From an uncultured Acidobacteriaceae bacterium (GTDB lineage Bacteria; Acidobacteriota; Terriglobia; Terriglobales; Acidobacteriaceae), in NCBI GenBank assembly GCA_903849645.1, contig CAINJJ010000008.1:1-64000 (forward strand): 64,000 nt of DNA, read 5' to 3'. Within the stretch, counting starts at the first letter, position 1, and each line of letters begins with the position of its first letter. The notes beneath the pieces are model-generated. The model did no database searches. It was not told the origin of the DNA and was given only the letters and a program-made list of their open reading frames with translations. Both the position numbers and the translations under genes were made by a program. Positions 7,914 through 16,949 of this stretch are shown piece by piece.

Positions 7914-9926
7914 CTATCGCAGCGGCCGGTCCGTCCACAGCGCCTTGTCTGCGATGGACTGCACCGGATAGAGCCGCCCGGCCAGCAGGCTCTCCGCCTT
8001 GGGCTGGTTCGTGTCCTGGGCAAACAGCCATTTCCGGTTGCCCGTTCCCCATATCTTCGACAACTGCTCTTCGTTCAGGAAGATCTTCGGCGCATCGGGG
8101 TAGCAGGAGCCCCAAAGCAGCGTGGACCCTTCGCCGTGCGCGGAGCACTGTTCTTCCACCAGCAACGCCGGCCGGCCAAAGAAGCTGTGCGTATAAAAGA
8201 CCACCGACGAAGCGTCCGACTGGTCGCCGAAGATGATGAAGGAGTCGGTGGTGGAGCCTTTGGCCAGGATGGTGTCGGCCAACTGCTTGGAGCTCAACAT
8301 GGGCTCGAAGCGGGCGAAGGCGATGTGCGCGGCCACCAGGAAGACCGCGGAGGTGAGCGCCAGCGAAATGGTCGCCGTCAGGTGCTTTCCCTTGAGGCGC
8401 AGCAGCCAGCCCACGGACGGACCCAGCAACAGCGCCACGGCGGCCAGAATGGCGGGCAAACGCAGAGCTGCAAAGGAGGGACCGGTGAGGTCGAAGAAAT
8501 GGGACATCGAAAGCGTGTACCCGCCCACGTCACGGTGCGCCAGCAGGGTGCCGATGTCGCTGACAAAAGGCAGGTTGCGCGACTCCCAAAGGCACCAGCC
8601 CAGGGCCACGGCAGCCAGCGCCCCGATGGCGGCAAACACAGCCTGCGCGCCGGTTAGCCAGGCGGTGGAGAGCGGAGCGGTGGCGTCGGTGCCCGGCGCG
8701 GTTTCGCGGCTCTCCTCCACGTCGGCCAGAATGCCGGCAATCAGCATGATCAGCGGCGCCCAGGCGGGAAACGTGTAGTACTCCTGGTTGGTCGAGAGCG
8801 AAAAGAACAGCAGGATGAAGCCGGAAAACAGCGCCAGCAGCCACGTTGTGCGAACCCGGAACTTGAGCCGCTGAACGTAGCTGGCCACGTCTTCGCGGGC
8901 GGCGTGGTCCAGGTAGAAGTCCACCGTCTGGCCGGCGTCGCGGTGCAGGTGCTGTAGCCAGGTGTGGCGGGTGCGCCAGGCCACCACCAGCAGCGCGGGC
9001 GCAAACAGGCTCCAGGGGAAGAGCCAGACCAGGTGCAGCAGCCAATAGGCGGCAAAGGGCAGCCGGTTGTAGTCGTGCGGAAAGCGCGAGCCAAGGAACC
9101 GGAAGACGTGCTCGTTGAGGAAGTAAAAGTACCAGAAGCCGTGCACGTTGCCCGGAGTCGGATGATTGCCCAGTGGATGTCCCTGGTCGGGATTGGCCAG
9201 CCCGGCCAGAATGTGCCAGGGCGCGGCGATGGCCAGGAAGAGCAGGAGGCCGCTGAAGGGCTTCAGGTCGCGCCAGCGCCTCCACTGGCCGGAGAGCAGC
9301 AGCAGCGGAACCGCAGCGGCGACAAAGAAGATGGGCGCAATCAGCCCCTTGGTCAGCACCGCCAGCGCCAGCGCCGCCCACATCCAGTAGAAGCGCGTGG
9401 CGTAGACCGACTCAAAGCCCGTCAGCAGACAATAGAGCGCCAGCAGCAGAAAGAAGCTGAGCAGCGCCTCCGGTATGGCGAAACGGGTAAAGAGAAACGG
9501 CCCAATGGCGGTGAGGATGCCCAAAGCTGCATAGAGCGCCGCCCTGGGCCCATAGGCGCGGCCTGCCCAGAGCCAGGCCAGCACCGCGCATCCAAGAAGG
9601 GCCAGCGCGTTGGGCAGGTGGGTGGCAAAGGCGTTCTGGCCAAAGACCTTGTAGAGGGCCGCGTCCAGCCAGTAAGGCAGCGGCGGCTTTTCCAGATAGC
9701 GGATGCCGTTGACCTGGAGCGTGATCCAGTCGCCGGACTCCACCATGTGCTGTGCTGTCTGGGCGTGGCTGGCGTCGGCGTCGTCGAGCAGCGGCGGGGT
9801 GAACAGCGACGCAAACTGCACGGCGGCAAAGATCACCGCCAAAAGCACCCAGGCAGCCAGCGCGGAAGGCGCCTTTTGCGGGCGATGGAGCGTGTTTGTC
9901 GGGTTTGTCATCGCTGAAATTGGCAT
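7914..9926 (-). CDS. GT39 / ArnT-like polytopic glycosyltransferase
   Basis: A 670-residue integral membrane protein with about twelve helices in the first 500 residues and a periplasmic C-terminal part. The first periplasmic loop carries the acidic catalytic cluster LLDDADASHAQTAQHM, where the family has a D-E or D-D pair, followed by GIRYLEKPPLPYWLDAALY. ArnT and PMT relatives use polyprenyl-phosphate sugars to glycosylate lipid A or proteins on the outer face of the inner membrane. Donor and acceptor are not predictable here. It is transcribed separately from sixA (83 bases apart, both on the minus strand, so co-transcription is possible). Confidence 0.88.
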   Translation of the reverse strand: MPISAMTNPTNTLHRPQKAPSALAAWVLLAVIFAAVQFASLFTPPLLDDADASHAQTAQHMVESGDWITLQVNGIRYLEKPPLPYWLDAALYKVFGQNAFATHLPNALALLGCAVLAWLWAGRAYGPRAALYAALGILTAIGPFLFTRFAIPEALLSFFLLLALYCLLTGFESVYATRFYWMWAALALAVLTKGLIAPIFFVAAAVPLLLLSGQWRRWRDLKPFSGLLLFLAIAAPWHILAGLANPDQGHPLGNHPTPGNVHGFWYFYFLNEHVFRFLGSRFPHDYNRLPFAAYWLLHLVWLFPWSLFAPALLVVAWRTRHTWLQHLHRDAGQTVDFYLDHAAREDVASYVQRLKFRVRTTWLLALFSGFILLFFSLSTNQEYYTFPAWAPLIMLIAGILADVEESRETAPGTDATAPLSTAWLTGAQAVFAAIGALAAVALGWCLWESRNLPFVSDIGTLLAHRDVGGYTLSMSHFFDLTGPSFAALRLPAILAAVALLLGPSVGWLLRLKGKHLTATISLALTSAVFLVAAHIAFARFEPMLSSKQLADTILAKGSTTDSFIIFGDQSDASSVVFYTHSFFGRPALLVEEQCSAHGEGSTLLWGSCYPDAPKIFLNEEQLSKIWGTGNRKWLFAQDTNQPKAESLLAGRLYPVQSIADKALWTDRPLR

Positions 9927-10008
9927 TCAAGCCAAGGATACCAGCCGGTTTGGGATGCCGTTTCACAGTCCGAAGAGGGGAAGAGAGCGCAGCGATGGGG
10001 ACTGGGCG

Positions 10009-10551
10009 CTACTTGCGCGAGCTCTTGTCCCGGCTATTCTTGGCGCGGGCGCTCTTTTGCAGGTTTCCGTAGATGGCGCGGGCCATGCGCGGATCAATGA
10101 GCCAGCGCAGCAGAGCGGGGTGGTGGTCCAGGTCCACACGGGCGACTGACCCCTTCCTCATGCGGATGGCGGCGCCGCCGTTGCCCGTGATCATCTTGCC
10201 CAGAAATTGAAAGAGATTGGGATTGTGGCCCACGGCCAGGATGCCTTCGCGTCCGGCGTACTTCGAGAGCAGATCCAGGAAGTCCGAGTAGTCGCCGTCG
10301 AGACCGAGGGCGGGGCTGATCTCCACCTTGCCTTCATAGCCCAGTTCCGTACCCACAAACTGTGCCGTCTGCATGGCCCGCTTGAGTGGGCTTGAAACCA
10401 CAACGTCCACCTGAACTTTCAACGCGCTCAACATGCGGGCCATCAGCATGCACTGGTCCTTGCCGTCCTTGATGAGGGCGCGTTTGGCGTCCAGGGCAAC
10501 GTTGCCCCTGGGCACTCCGGCATTGGCATGGCGCATCAGGTAGAGATCCAT
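10009..10551 (-). CDS. sixA: Phosphohistidine phosphatase SixA-like protein
   Basis: A 180-residue histidine-phosphatase-superfamily protein. It begins MDLYLMRHANAG, which holds the RHG-type catalytic His (here RHA, as in SixA), followed by the conserved SPLKRAMQTAQ and the second His in LAVGHNPNL. SixA removes phosphate from histidine of phosphorelay or PTS proteins in the cytoplasm. A good sigma-70-type promoter lies about 50 bases upstream. The C-terminal 20 residues are basic. Distance from ppk1 (2 kb) suggests no direct operon link. Confidence 0.88.
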   Translation of the reverse strand: MDLYLMRHANAGVPRGNVALDAKRALIKDGKDQCMLMARMLSALKVQVDVVVSSPLKRAMQTAQFVGTELGYEGKVEISPALGLDGDYSDFLDLLSKYAGREGILAVGHNPNLFQFLGKMITGNGGAAIRMRKGSVARVDLDHHPALLRWLIDPRMARAIYGNLQKSARAKNSRDKSSRK

Positions 10552-10600
10552 CGAGATCGATCAGGCGGGGTGTAGGGCGGGTCTGCCAGCTCCTTGAGGG

Positions 10601-10629
10601 ATGATATTAACACGGTTGTAACATTTCAA
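10601..10629 (-). promoter_or_regulatory. Candidate sigma-70 promoter of sixA
   Basis: On the minus strand TTGAAA (10629-10624) and TATCAT (10606-10601) are separated by exactly 17 bases. The -10 box ends 49 bases before the sixA start codon. The surrounding stretch is AT-rich in an otherwise GC-rich region. No other gene could use it. Confidence 0.55.
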
Positions 10630-10688
10630 ATGTGAATTCTGGCCGGGTATTTGACGGACATCTCCGGCTCCTGCCCTCAATCGCAAGG

Positions 10689-11339
10689 CTATGGACGCCA
10701 AATCTCGCTCACCAGCAGGCCGCCCAGCCACCCGCGGCGAATTTCAAGGGAGAAACCAGCCTGCCGTAAAGCGCCTGCGTAGTCCGGCAGCCACCGTATT
10801 TCAAGTCCGGTCAGCAGCCCAAAGGCCCGGTAAAGCCCCCACACAACCGGCCCGGCCACCAGGCGGCCAAACCACCCCTGCGGCACGGCGAACTCCGAGA
10901 CCACCCAGCGCGCCGAGGGGCTCAGCGCGGCCCTGACGCCGGTTGCCAGCGAGCATATCTCCCCGGTGGTGAGGCAATCGAGTAAAAAGTGTGTGAAAAC
11001 CAGGTCGAAGGGCGCCTGGCCGGGGGCCAACCGGGGCTGCCAAGTCCGCAGGTCGGCCCGTTGTGTGCGGACCCTGGACCGATTCCGGCCGGCGCGGCCC
11101 ATCAGAGCCTCCAACATCGCCAGGCTCGCGTCTACTGCGTCCACTTCCACTTGGGGGCACGACGCCAGGAGGCGGGCGGTAAAGCGGCCGTCGCCGTCGC
11201 CCAGCACCAGCGCCCTGTGGGCCGCCACGCACTGTCCCAAAAATGTACACCGGCACCAGCCAAGCCAGGGCCCAAAGGTGGCCCATTCCATGAACCGATA
11301 AGGCTCCGCGAGCCGGTCGAAGTTGGCTGGTTGTGTCAT
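10689..11339 (-). CDS. Class I SAM-dependent methyltransferase
   Basis: A 216-residue Rossmann-fold methyltransferase. Motif I is ALVLGDGDGRFTARLL, the acidic end of strand 2 is VDAVDASLAML, and the later strand is FDLVFTHFLLDCL. The true start is the ATG at 11337-11339, which overlaps the stop of the upstream UbiA-like gene as ATGA. The long upstream extension of the frame is a shadow of that gene. The substrate is unknown. Translational coupling to a prenyltransferase-like membrane protein suggests a lipid or quinone-type product, but this is inference. Confidence 0.8.
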   Translation of the reverse strand: MTQPANFDRLAEPYRFMEWATFGPWLGWCRCTFLGQCVAAHRALVLGDGDGRFTARLLASCPQVEVDAVDASLAMLEALMGRAGRNRSRVRTQRADLRTWQPRLAPGQAPFDLVFTHFLLDCLTTGEICSLATGVRAALSPSARWVVSEFAVPQGWFGRLVAGPVVWGLYRAFGLLTGLEIRWLPDYAGALRQAGFSLEIRRGWLGGLLVSEIWRP

Positions 11340-12205
11340 GGCAGCAGGCGCGCCCACGGAACCAGAAGCAGCGGAGTCAGCAGCACCAGGTCGGCCGCCG
11401 CACGCAGGGCGAGGGGTGTAAGGCGCGTGCGCCCGCGGTCGAGTAGCGCCAGCAGCAGGTCGCTGGCAGCGGCGGCCACCAGCAGCAGGGCCGCTCGCGG
11501 ATGGAGGGCTGCCAACAGGGTCGCGGCCAGCAGGGCGGCAATCCCCAGGAGCGCGGCAAGAGGCGCTACCCGGCAGAGACGCCCCTCGGAGCCTTCCCAG
11601 CCCTCGATGGCCGCGCAGTTGAGCCAGGCCAGCGCGGCGTAGAGAGCGGCCACCCCTACCAGGGTCCAGGGCACTCCGCCCGGCGAGGCGGCGCGGGCAA
11701 TGGCCGGCAAAGCGCACCCGGCGGTGAAGAGCATCCCAACCAGGAACTCCTTGGAAATCGCGAGCCGCGGAACCCGCCAACCCGCATGGACGCCGGAAAA
11801 ATAGGCCACGGCGGCGGCCGCCAGCAGCGAGTTGCGCTCCCGTGCCGCCACCGGCATGAACCGCAAGACGATACAGGCGGCAATGCACGCTGCGGCCACG
11901 GCCAGGGGAACGAGCAAGCGGCGATGGCGCCAGTGGAAGTGGTGCCTCTCACGCAGGCGGGCGAAACTCCCCGCCTGCCAGGCCCGCCGCGCGTCCAGCA
12001 GGCGGTCGGCCACGTAGACCGCCCAGACCGTGAGCGCCAGCAGCGGGACAATCCACAGCGGGAGCTTTACCCCGCCGGCCCAGGCAAAGGCCAAAGCCCA
12101 GACCACGGCCACGGTGGGCGCGTCGAGACTGGCAAGATTCCACAGCCGAAGCGGGCCGGGCGCGTCAAACGATGGATTCACCGAATTGGCCAGGGGAAGC
12201 GGCAC
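11336..12205 (-). CDS. UbiA-like polytopic membrane protein (possible prenyltransferase)
   Basis: A 289-residue protein with seven to nine hydrophobic helices. Near residue 67 it has VADRLLDARR, reminiscent of the N/D-D-x-x-D-x-x-x-D prenyl-diphosphate site of UbiA enzymes, which place prenyl chains on aromatic rings in the membrane. The second acidic motif of true UbiA enzymes is not clear, so activity is uncertain. The stop codon overlaps the start of the methyltransferase gene, so both are made from one mRNA. Together they resemble part of an isoprenoid-modifying pathway; substrate unknown. Confidence 0.55.
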   Translation of the reverse strand: MPLPLANSVNPSFDAPGPLRLWNLASLDAPTVAVVWALAFAWAGGVKLPLWIVPLLALTVWAVYVADRLLDARRAWQAGSFARLRERHHFHWRHRRLLVPLAVAAACIAACIVLRFMPVAARERNSLLAAAAVAYFSGVHAGWRVPRLAISKEFLVGMLFTAGCALPAIARAASPGGVPWTLVGVAALYAALAWLNCAAIEGWEGSEGRLCRVAPLAALLGIAALLAATLLAALHPRAALLLVAAAASDLLLALLDRGRTRLTPLALRAAADLVLLTPLLLVPWARLLP

Positions 12206-12253
12206 TGATGCTTATTGTAGGAGGGAGCTGAGCGCGGCCGCCCGATCAACGAT

Positions 12254-12511
12254 TCAGGCGATGCTTTCCTTCACCATGGCGCGGATACGGGCGTCCACGT
12301 CCTCAGGCTTCACAAAGAATGGCGTCTCCAGGGTGTGGAGCGTCAGTTCCTGCGTCTCGGGAACGTACTTCCAGGCCACTTCCACCCCGAACTTCGTCGC
12401 CGAGCCCGCGTTGCCGCCCAGGTCGATGCCCGCCCCTTTGGCCTTCTCGGTCAAGCGAGCGTAGTGAAGCGGCGTGATGCCGGTGAACACCTGCGGAGTG
12501 CCTTGTCCCAT
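12254..12511 (-). CDS. Conserved-looking small protein, function unknown
   Basis: An 85-residue soluble protein with no signal peptide or membrane helix. It begins MGQGTPQVFTGITPLHYARL and has a Gly-rich middle (DLGGNAGSATKFGVE). The C-terminal half alternates in a beta-like way, and the last helix is KPEDVDARIRAMVKES. I do not recognise the family. It lies 35 bases downstream of ppk1 on the same strand, so co-transcription is likely. The compact size, good codon use and independent spacing argue for a real gene. Confidence 0.65.
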   Translation of the reverse strand: MGQGTPQVFTGITPLHYARLTEKAKGAGIDLGGNAGSATKFGVEVAWKYVPETQELTLHTLETPFFVKPEDVDARIRAMVKESIA

Positions 12512-12545
12512 CGGTCGAATCCTCTTGCATGACGCGGAACCCGCC

Positions 12546-14696
12546 CTAGTCCGCGGCTTCCGCCTTTTTGGTTGCGGTCCGGGCCACAGGCCTGGTTGCG
12601 CCGCGCTTGGGAATCGCGTCGAGGTCCGTCTTGCCCTCGGCCAACTGCATCAGAAAGTCCTGGCTGGCGAAGGCCGGGGCGTCCTTGAAGACCTTGCTGG
12701 CGCGGAGATAGCTGCCGTCAGCCTGTTGCAGCCGGGCCTTGACCGTATCGGCCAGGTAGGCCGGCAGTATCTCCTCGTGAATACGGGCGCGCGCGGCCGG
12801 GTCGCGCACCGGAAAAGCCACCTCGCAGCGCTCAAAGAGGTTGCGCGGCATCCAGTCGGCCGAGCCCAGATACGTTTCGTCGTCCCCTCCGTTGGCAAAG
12901 TGGAAGATGCGCGAGTGCTCCAGAAACCTGCCCACCACGGAACGCACGCGAATCCTCTCCGACAGTCCCTTGACGCCGGGGCGCAGGATGGAGAGGCCGC
13001 GGATGATCAGGTCCACCTCCACGCCGGCCTGCGAAGCCTGGTAGAGAGCCTCAATGACGCTCGGCTCCAGCAGCGCGTTCATCTTGGCCACAATGTGGGC
13101 GGGGCGGCCGGCCGTGGCGTGTTCGGTCTCGCGACGGATCAGGCCCAGAAAGCTCTCGGCCATGGTCAGCGGCGCCACCAGCAGGGGCCTGTAGTCGTCG
13201 ATTTCGGCGTGCGCGGTCAGGTAGTTGAAGACCATGTGGACCCGCTCGGTAATCTGCGGGTCTGAGGTCAACAGGCTCACGTCTGTATAGAAGCGGGCGG
13301 TGACGGGGTTGTAGTTGCCCGTGCCCAGATGGCAGTAGCGGCGGGTCACGCCGTCTTCGTCGCGCCTGACCAGCATGGCCAGCTTGCAATGGGTCTTGAG
13401 GCCCACCACGCCGTGGAAGACCTGCACCCCGGCGTCCTCCATGCTGCGCGCCCAGCGGATGTTGGAGGCCTCGTCAAAGCGGGCCATCAACTCCACCACC
13501 AGCGTGGCTTCCTTGGTGGCCGCGGCCTCAATCAGCGCGGAAAACACCGGCGAGTCGTGGCTGGTGCGATAGAGCGTCTGCTTCATCGACACCACGGCAG
13601 GGTCTTCGGCCCCCTGCTGGATGAAGTCCACCACCGGGTCGTAGGAGTCGTAGGGGTGGTGCAGCAGGATGTCGTGCTGGCGCAGCTCGTCAAAGATGTT
13701 GGCCGACTTGCGGCTCAGTTTGAGCGACTTGGGCGTAAAGGGCGGGAACTTGAGGTCCGGCCGCTGCACGTCGCCGTAAAAGAACATGAGCCGCGACAGG
13801 TTCACAGGACCGTCGCCGCGGAAGACCTGGTCCTCGTCCAGCTCGAAGTTGACCCGCAGCCGCTCCACAATCTCCGCATCGGCGCCGGTCTCGATCTCCA
13901 GCCGCACGGCGTCGCCCTTGCGCCGGTTGTGCAGCTCCACGCGAATGGTCTCCAGCAGGGAGCGGGCCTCTTCTTCCTCAAAGTAGAGGTTGGAGTTGCG
14001 CGTGACGCGAAAGGCGGCGCGGGCCAGCACCTCGTAGCCGCGATACATGCCGCCCAGATTCTGCGCGATCAGGTCCTGCAGCAGCAGGTAGTCAAAGGTG
14101 CCCTCGGCCGAGGGCAGGCGCACAAACCGCGGCAGCGCCCTGGGTACCGTAACCACGCCCATCACCTGCGGGCCGGAGCTGCGCCGCTTGAGCCGCAACA
14201 GGAGGGCCAGGCACAGAGCCTTGTTCAGAACGCGCGGAAACGGATGCGCCGGGTCGATGGCGATGGGGGTCAGCAGCGGGTCCACTTCCCGCTGGAAGTA
14301 GCCCTGGGCAAAGGCGCGCGCCTCGTCGTCCAGCTCCTCCCACTCCAGCAGCCGGATCCCGGTCTTGCGCAGCTCGGGCAGCAGTTGCTCGTTCCAGCAC
14401 TTGTACTGCGCATCCACAAACGAGTGAATCTCGGCCGTCAAAATGGCCAGCGACTCGTCCGGGCGGTTGCCGTCGTAACCCGGCTCCCGGTAGCCGTCCT
14501 CAATGCGCTGCATCAGCCCCGCCTGGCGAATCTCGACATATTCGTCGAGGTTCGAGCCGGTGATGGCCAGAAACTTGACCCGTTCGAGCAGGGGATTCGT
14601 AACGTCCTCGGCTTCTTCGAGAACCCGCCGGTTGAACTGCATCCAGGAGTGATCCCGGCCGTTGAAGAGCTTTTGCTTTGGTGTGGTTCTGGCCAT
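12546..14696 (-). CDS. ppk: Polyphosphate kinase 1
   Basis: PPK1 makes inorganic polyphosphate from the gamma-phosphate of ATP, reversibly. The protein has about 716 residues, the normal size, and all four domains. The N-terminal part is NGRDHSWMQFNRRVLEEA and TGSNLDEYVEIR. The catalytic part contains YDPVVDFIQQGAEDPAV, MARFDEASNIRWARS and the autophosphorylated His of GLKTHCKLAMLVRR, then YCHLGTGNYNPVTARFYTD. The C-terminal 30 residues are Lys/Ala-rich and extend slightly past the core. I chose ATG 14696; a GTG at 14753 in frame would add 19 residues with no domain value. A small unknown gene follows 35 bases later. Confidence 0.95.
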   Translation of the reverse strand: MARTTPKQKLFNGRDHSWMQFNRRVLEEAEDVTNPLLERVKFLAITGSNLDEYVEIRQAGLMQRIEDGYREPGYDGNRPDESLAILTAEIHSFVDAQYKCWNEQLLPELRKTGIRLLEWEELDDEARAFAQGYFQREVDPLLTPIAIDPAHPFPRVLNKALCLALLLRLKRRSSGPQVMGVVTVPRALPRFVRLPSAEGTFDYLLLQDLIAQNLGGMYRGYEVLARAAFRVTRNSNLYFEEEEARSLLETIRVELHNRRKGDAVRLEIETGADAEIVERLRVNFELDEDQVFRGDGPVNLSRLMFFYGDVQRPDLKFPPFTPKSLKLSRKSANIFDELRQHDILLHHPYDSYDPVVDFIQQGAEDPAVVSMKQTLYRTSHDSPVFSALIEAAATKEATLVVELMARFDEASNIRWARSMEDAGVQVFHGVVGLKTHCKLAMLVRRDEDGVTRRYCHLGTGNYNPVTARFYTDVSLLTSDPQITERVHMVFNYLTAHAEIDDYRPLLVAPLTMAESFLGLIRRETEHATAGRPAHIVAKMNALLEPSVIEALYQASQAGVEVDLIIRGLSILRPGVKGLSERIRVRSVVGRFLEHSRIFHFANGGDDETYLGSADWMPRNLFERCEVAFPVRDPAARARIHEEILPAYLADTVKARLQQADGSYLRASKVFKDAPAFASQDFLMQLAEGKTDLDAIPKRGATRPVARTATKKAEAAD

Positions 14697-14933
14697 CCGG
14701 TCCGTCCAGTGCGCTGTGTTGGCAAGTCTATCGCTTTTTATCGTTTCCGGCACCTTGGGGGAGGTCGAACGCTTGGCTCCGGCAGCTTGAGCCTACCGGA
14801 TGCAACCCCGTCACGTTGTGAAGAACCGGCAAAATGCCTGACCCGCCCGGTCTGCATTGACCGTGGCCGCCTGACGGGTGGAGGATAGGATGCAGAGCAA
14901 GCCTGCACGCCCCAACCGGGAGGAGCCCTCTCC

Positions 14934-15629
14934 ATGTCCAGCGAATCCGACACTCTCGCCCCAAGCCTGATCCCGCCCCAGCCCATTCCCGCGGGCGCAG
15001 CGGAGTTTTCGCGCCAGGTCCGCGGCCTTCTCGATGGCGAACCCAAGGACGAGGCCACGGTCAACAAGGCATTCGAAGGCATGGATGACCTGTTCGAGTT
15101 GATCGCCGCTGGCCTCTACAGCCTGGCCTCCATGCTGGTGGGCGAGGGCGAAGAGAGCGTGCAACTGGTCGAGGCGGCCGTCGCCAACGCCGAGGTCTCC
15201 ATCTGCCAGGACCCCCAGGAGGCCCGCCAGAGCAGCCGCCGCGCGCTGGCCACTGCCGCCCTGGAACTGCTTGCCCAGCGCAACGCCGCCAGCCTGGCCG
15301 CTCCCGAAGGCCTTGAACCGGCCTCCACCTGCATTGATGACGACGACCTGGCCTCCGCGGGCATCTCCAGCGAGGAACTCCATCAGATGATCGCCGGGCC
15401 CGACCGCGACCGGGTACGCAACTGGCTTGCCGGGCTCACCACGCCCCTCCGGACCGTATTTGTCCTCCGGGCCGTGGCCGGGTTCACCGCCAGCGAAACA
15501 GCCGAACTGCTCAAGGCCCACGGCGGGCCGCACGCCGCCGCCTGGTCGCCCGAAGCCGTGCGCGAGATCTTCCGCCAGGGACTCTGCTCTCTCGCCTCGC
15601 AACTCATTCACGCATCGGCGGAGCGGTAG
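14934..15629 (+). CDS. Protein with a C-terminal sigma-70 region-4-like segment
   Basis: A 231-residue acidic, helical protein. Residues about 160-190 (LTTPLRTVFVLRAVAGFTASETAELL) look like the helix-turn-helix part of ECF sigma factor region 4 (typical L-P-x-x-x-R-x-V-F-x-L-R and E-x-A). However, the recognition helix that follows is interrupted by KAHGGPHAAAWS before EAVREIFRQG. No region 2 (-10 recognition) is recognisable in the first 150 residues, which instead form Ala/Glu-rich helices. It may be an anti-/co-regulator or a degenerate sigma factor. It is transcribed divergently from ppk and convergently with hemW (stops 10 bases apart). Confidence 0.6.
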   Translation: MSSESDTLAPSLIPPQPIPAGAAEFSRQVRGLLDGEPKDEATVNKAFEGMDDLFELIAAGLYSLASMLVGEGEESVQLVEAAVANAEVSICQDPQEARQSSRRALATAALELLAQRNAASLAAPEGLEPASTCIDDDDLASAGISSEELHQMIAGPDRDRVRNWLAGLTTPLRTVFVLRAVAGFTASETAELLKAHGGPHAAAWSPEAVREIFRQGLCSLASQLIHASAER

Positions 15630-15639
15630 GTACGGAGCT

Positions 15640-16848
15640 TCAGCCCAGAAACTCCTGAAAGACCTCGTTCGAGAGCAGCCGCCCCTGGGCCGTCAGCCGG
15701 GCGGTCCTGCCGTCAAACTCCAGCAGGCCGGCCTCCGCCTCGCGCGCGGCCACTTCCAGGCCCGGCGCCACCAGCGGCGCGCCAAACTCCGCCTCCAGCG
15801 CAGCCACGCTTACGCCCGCGTTGAGCCGCAGGCCCAGAAACCACGCCTCCTCCAGTTGCCGCTGCGGCGAGAGCCAGGCCGTCTCCGCCGGCTGCGCGCC
15901 CTCCAGATAGGCCTTTAGCTCGTCCGTGGCAGTCGACCGGAGCACGAAGGCAGGCTCAGCCGCGTCGGTCTTGTCCGGGGTTGCCCGCAGCATCGACGAG
16001 GCGTCCAGGCCCAGCCCCAGGTAAGGCCGCCGCTGCCAGTAGCGCAGGTTGTGCCGGGACTGCGCCCCTCCGCGCGCGAAGTTCGAGATCTCATACTGCG
16101 CAAGCCCCGCCTCCGCCAGCCGGTCGAGGGCGCGCGCGTACATCCGGGCAATGGTGTCGTCCGAGGGGACCAGTTCCGCCGAGTAGCGCGCGCCGCCCGA
16201 GAGCAGTTCCCGGCCCAGCCGCGAGTCCTCGTCCACCTCCAGCATGTAGACGCTGGCGTGCGGCGCCTCCGTCGCGGCCAGCACCTCCAGCGACTCTTCA
16301 AACGAGGCGAAGCTCTGCCCGCCCAGCCCCGCAATCAGATCGATATTGAGGTTGGCTATGCCGGCCGCGCGCAGCCGCCGCAGGTCGTCCAGAACAATGG
16401 CCCGGCTGTGCAGACGCCCGCTGGCCGAGGCCTCGCGGTCGATGAAGGATTGCACCCCAAGGCTCACGCGGCTGGTTCCCACTGCCGCCAGGGCGTCAAG
16501 AGTGGGCTGGGCAAGCTGGCCGGGCGCGCACTCCACCGTGATCTCCGCGTCGGAGTCAACATCGAACCGGGCTCGCAGCGCCGCGAACAGCCTGTGCACC
16601 AGCTCCGGCGCCAGCAGGCTTGGCGTGCCGCCGCCCAGGTAGACCGTATCCACCCGGCGCGGCAGCTCGACCCCCATCTGCGCGGCCCACGCCGGAGCGG
16701 CCTCCAGGTCCTGGATCAGCCTGTCCACATAACGGGCGTGTTCACTGGCCGGATACACCCCCGAAGCGAAGTTGCAATACGTGCACTTGGAGCGGCAAAA
16801 CGGGATGGAAACATAAATCCCCAGCGAATTCCCAGCAAAACCATCCAT
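15640..16848 (-). CDS. hemW: HemW-type radical SAM protein (haem chaperone, CPO-like)
   Basis: A 402-residue radical SAM protein of the coproporphyrinogen-dehydrogenase-like group. It begins with GIYVSIPFCRSKCTYCNF, which carries the CxxxCxxC cluster site. YLGGGTPSLL and a C-terminal HemN-like domain (AEAGLAQYEISNFARGG, and RHNLRYWQRRPYLGLGLDA) follow. The HemW group lacks the extra Cys of the true oxygen-independent oxidase HemN and is thought to deliver haem to proteins. Normal length. It converges on the sigma-region-4-like gene. hemL lies 42 kb away, so there is no haem operon here. Confidence 0.9.
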   Translation of the reverse strand: MDGFAGNSLGIYVSIPFCRSKCTYCNFASGVYPASEHARYVDRLIQDLEAAPAWAAQMGVELPRRVDTVYLGGGTPSLLAPELVHRLFAALRARFDVDSDAEITVECAPGQLAQPTLDALAAVGTSRVSLGVQSFIDREASASGRLHSRAIVLDDLRRLRAAGIANLNIDLIAGLGGQSFASFEESLEVLAATEAPHASVYMLEVDEDSRLGRELLSGGARYSAELVPSDDTIARMYARALDRLAEAGLAQYEISNFARGGAQSRHNLRYWQRRPYLGLGLDASSMLRATPDKTDAAEPAFVLRSTATDELKAYLEGAQPAETAWLSPQRQLEEAWFLGLRLNAGVSVAALEAEFGAPLVAPGLEVAAREAEAGLLEFDGRTARLTAQGRLLSNEVFQEFLG

Positions 16849-16949
16849 ACCCCGATTGTTTCACGGACCTCACTCCCTCCGTCCCTAGCCCCTCAGTCCC
16901 TTCGTCCCTCGCCCATCCCATGCCATCATGAAAGACAGGGGGACACGGT

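Noticed and set aside
8964..9917. Long plus-strand ORF opposite the GT39 gene
   Set aside because: It is the antisense shadow of a membrane protein gene, with low-complexity Gln/Gly/Arg composition and no motif.
11340..11888. N-terminal extension of the methyltransferase
   Set aside because: It lies within the UbiA-like membrane protein gene in another frame, and the ATGA overlap gives a proper start at 11339.
13329..14888. 519-residue plus-strand ORF opposite ppk
   Set aside because: Antisense to a clearly recognised polyphosphate kinase; composition is typical of GC-rich shadow frames.
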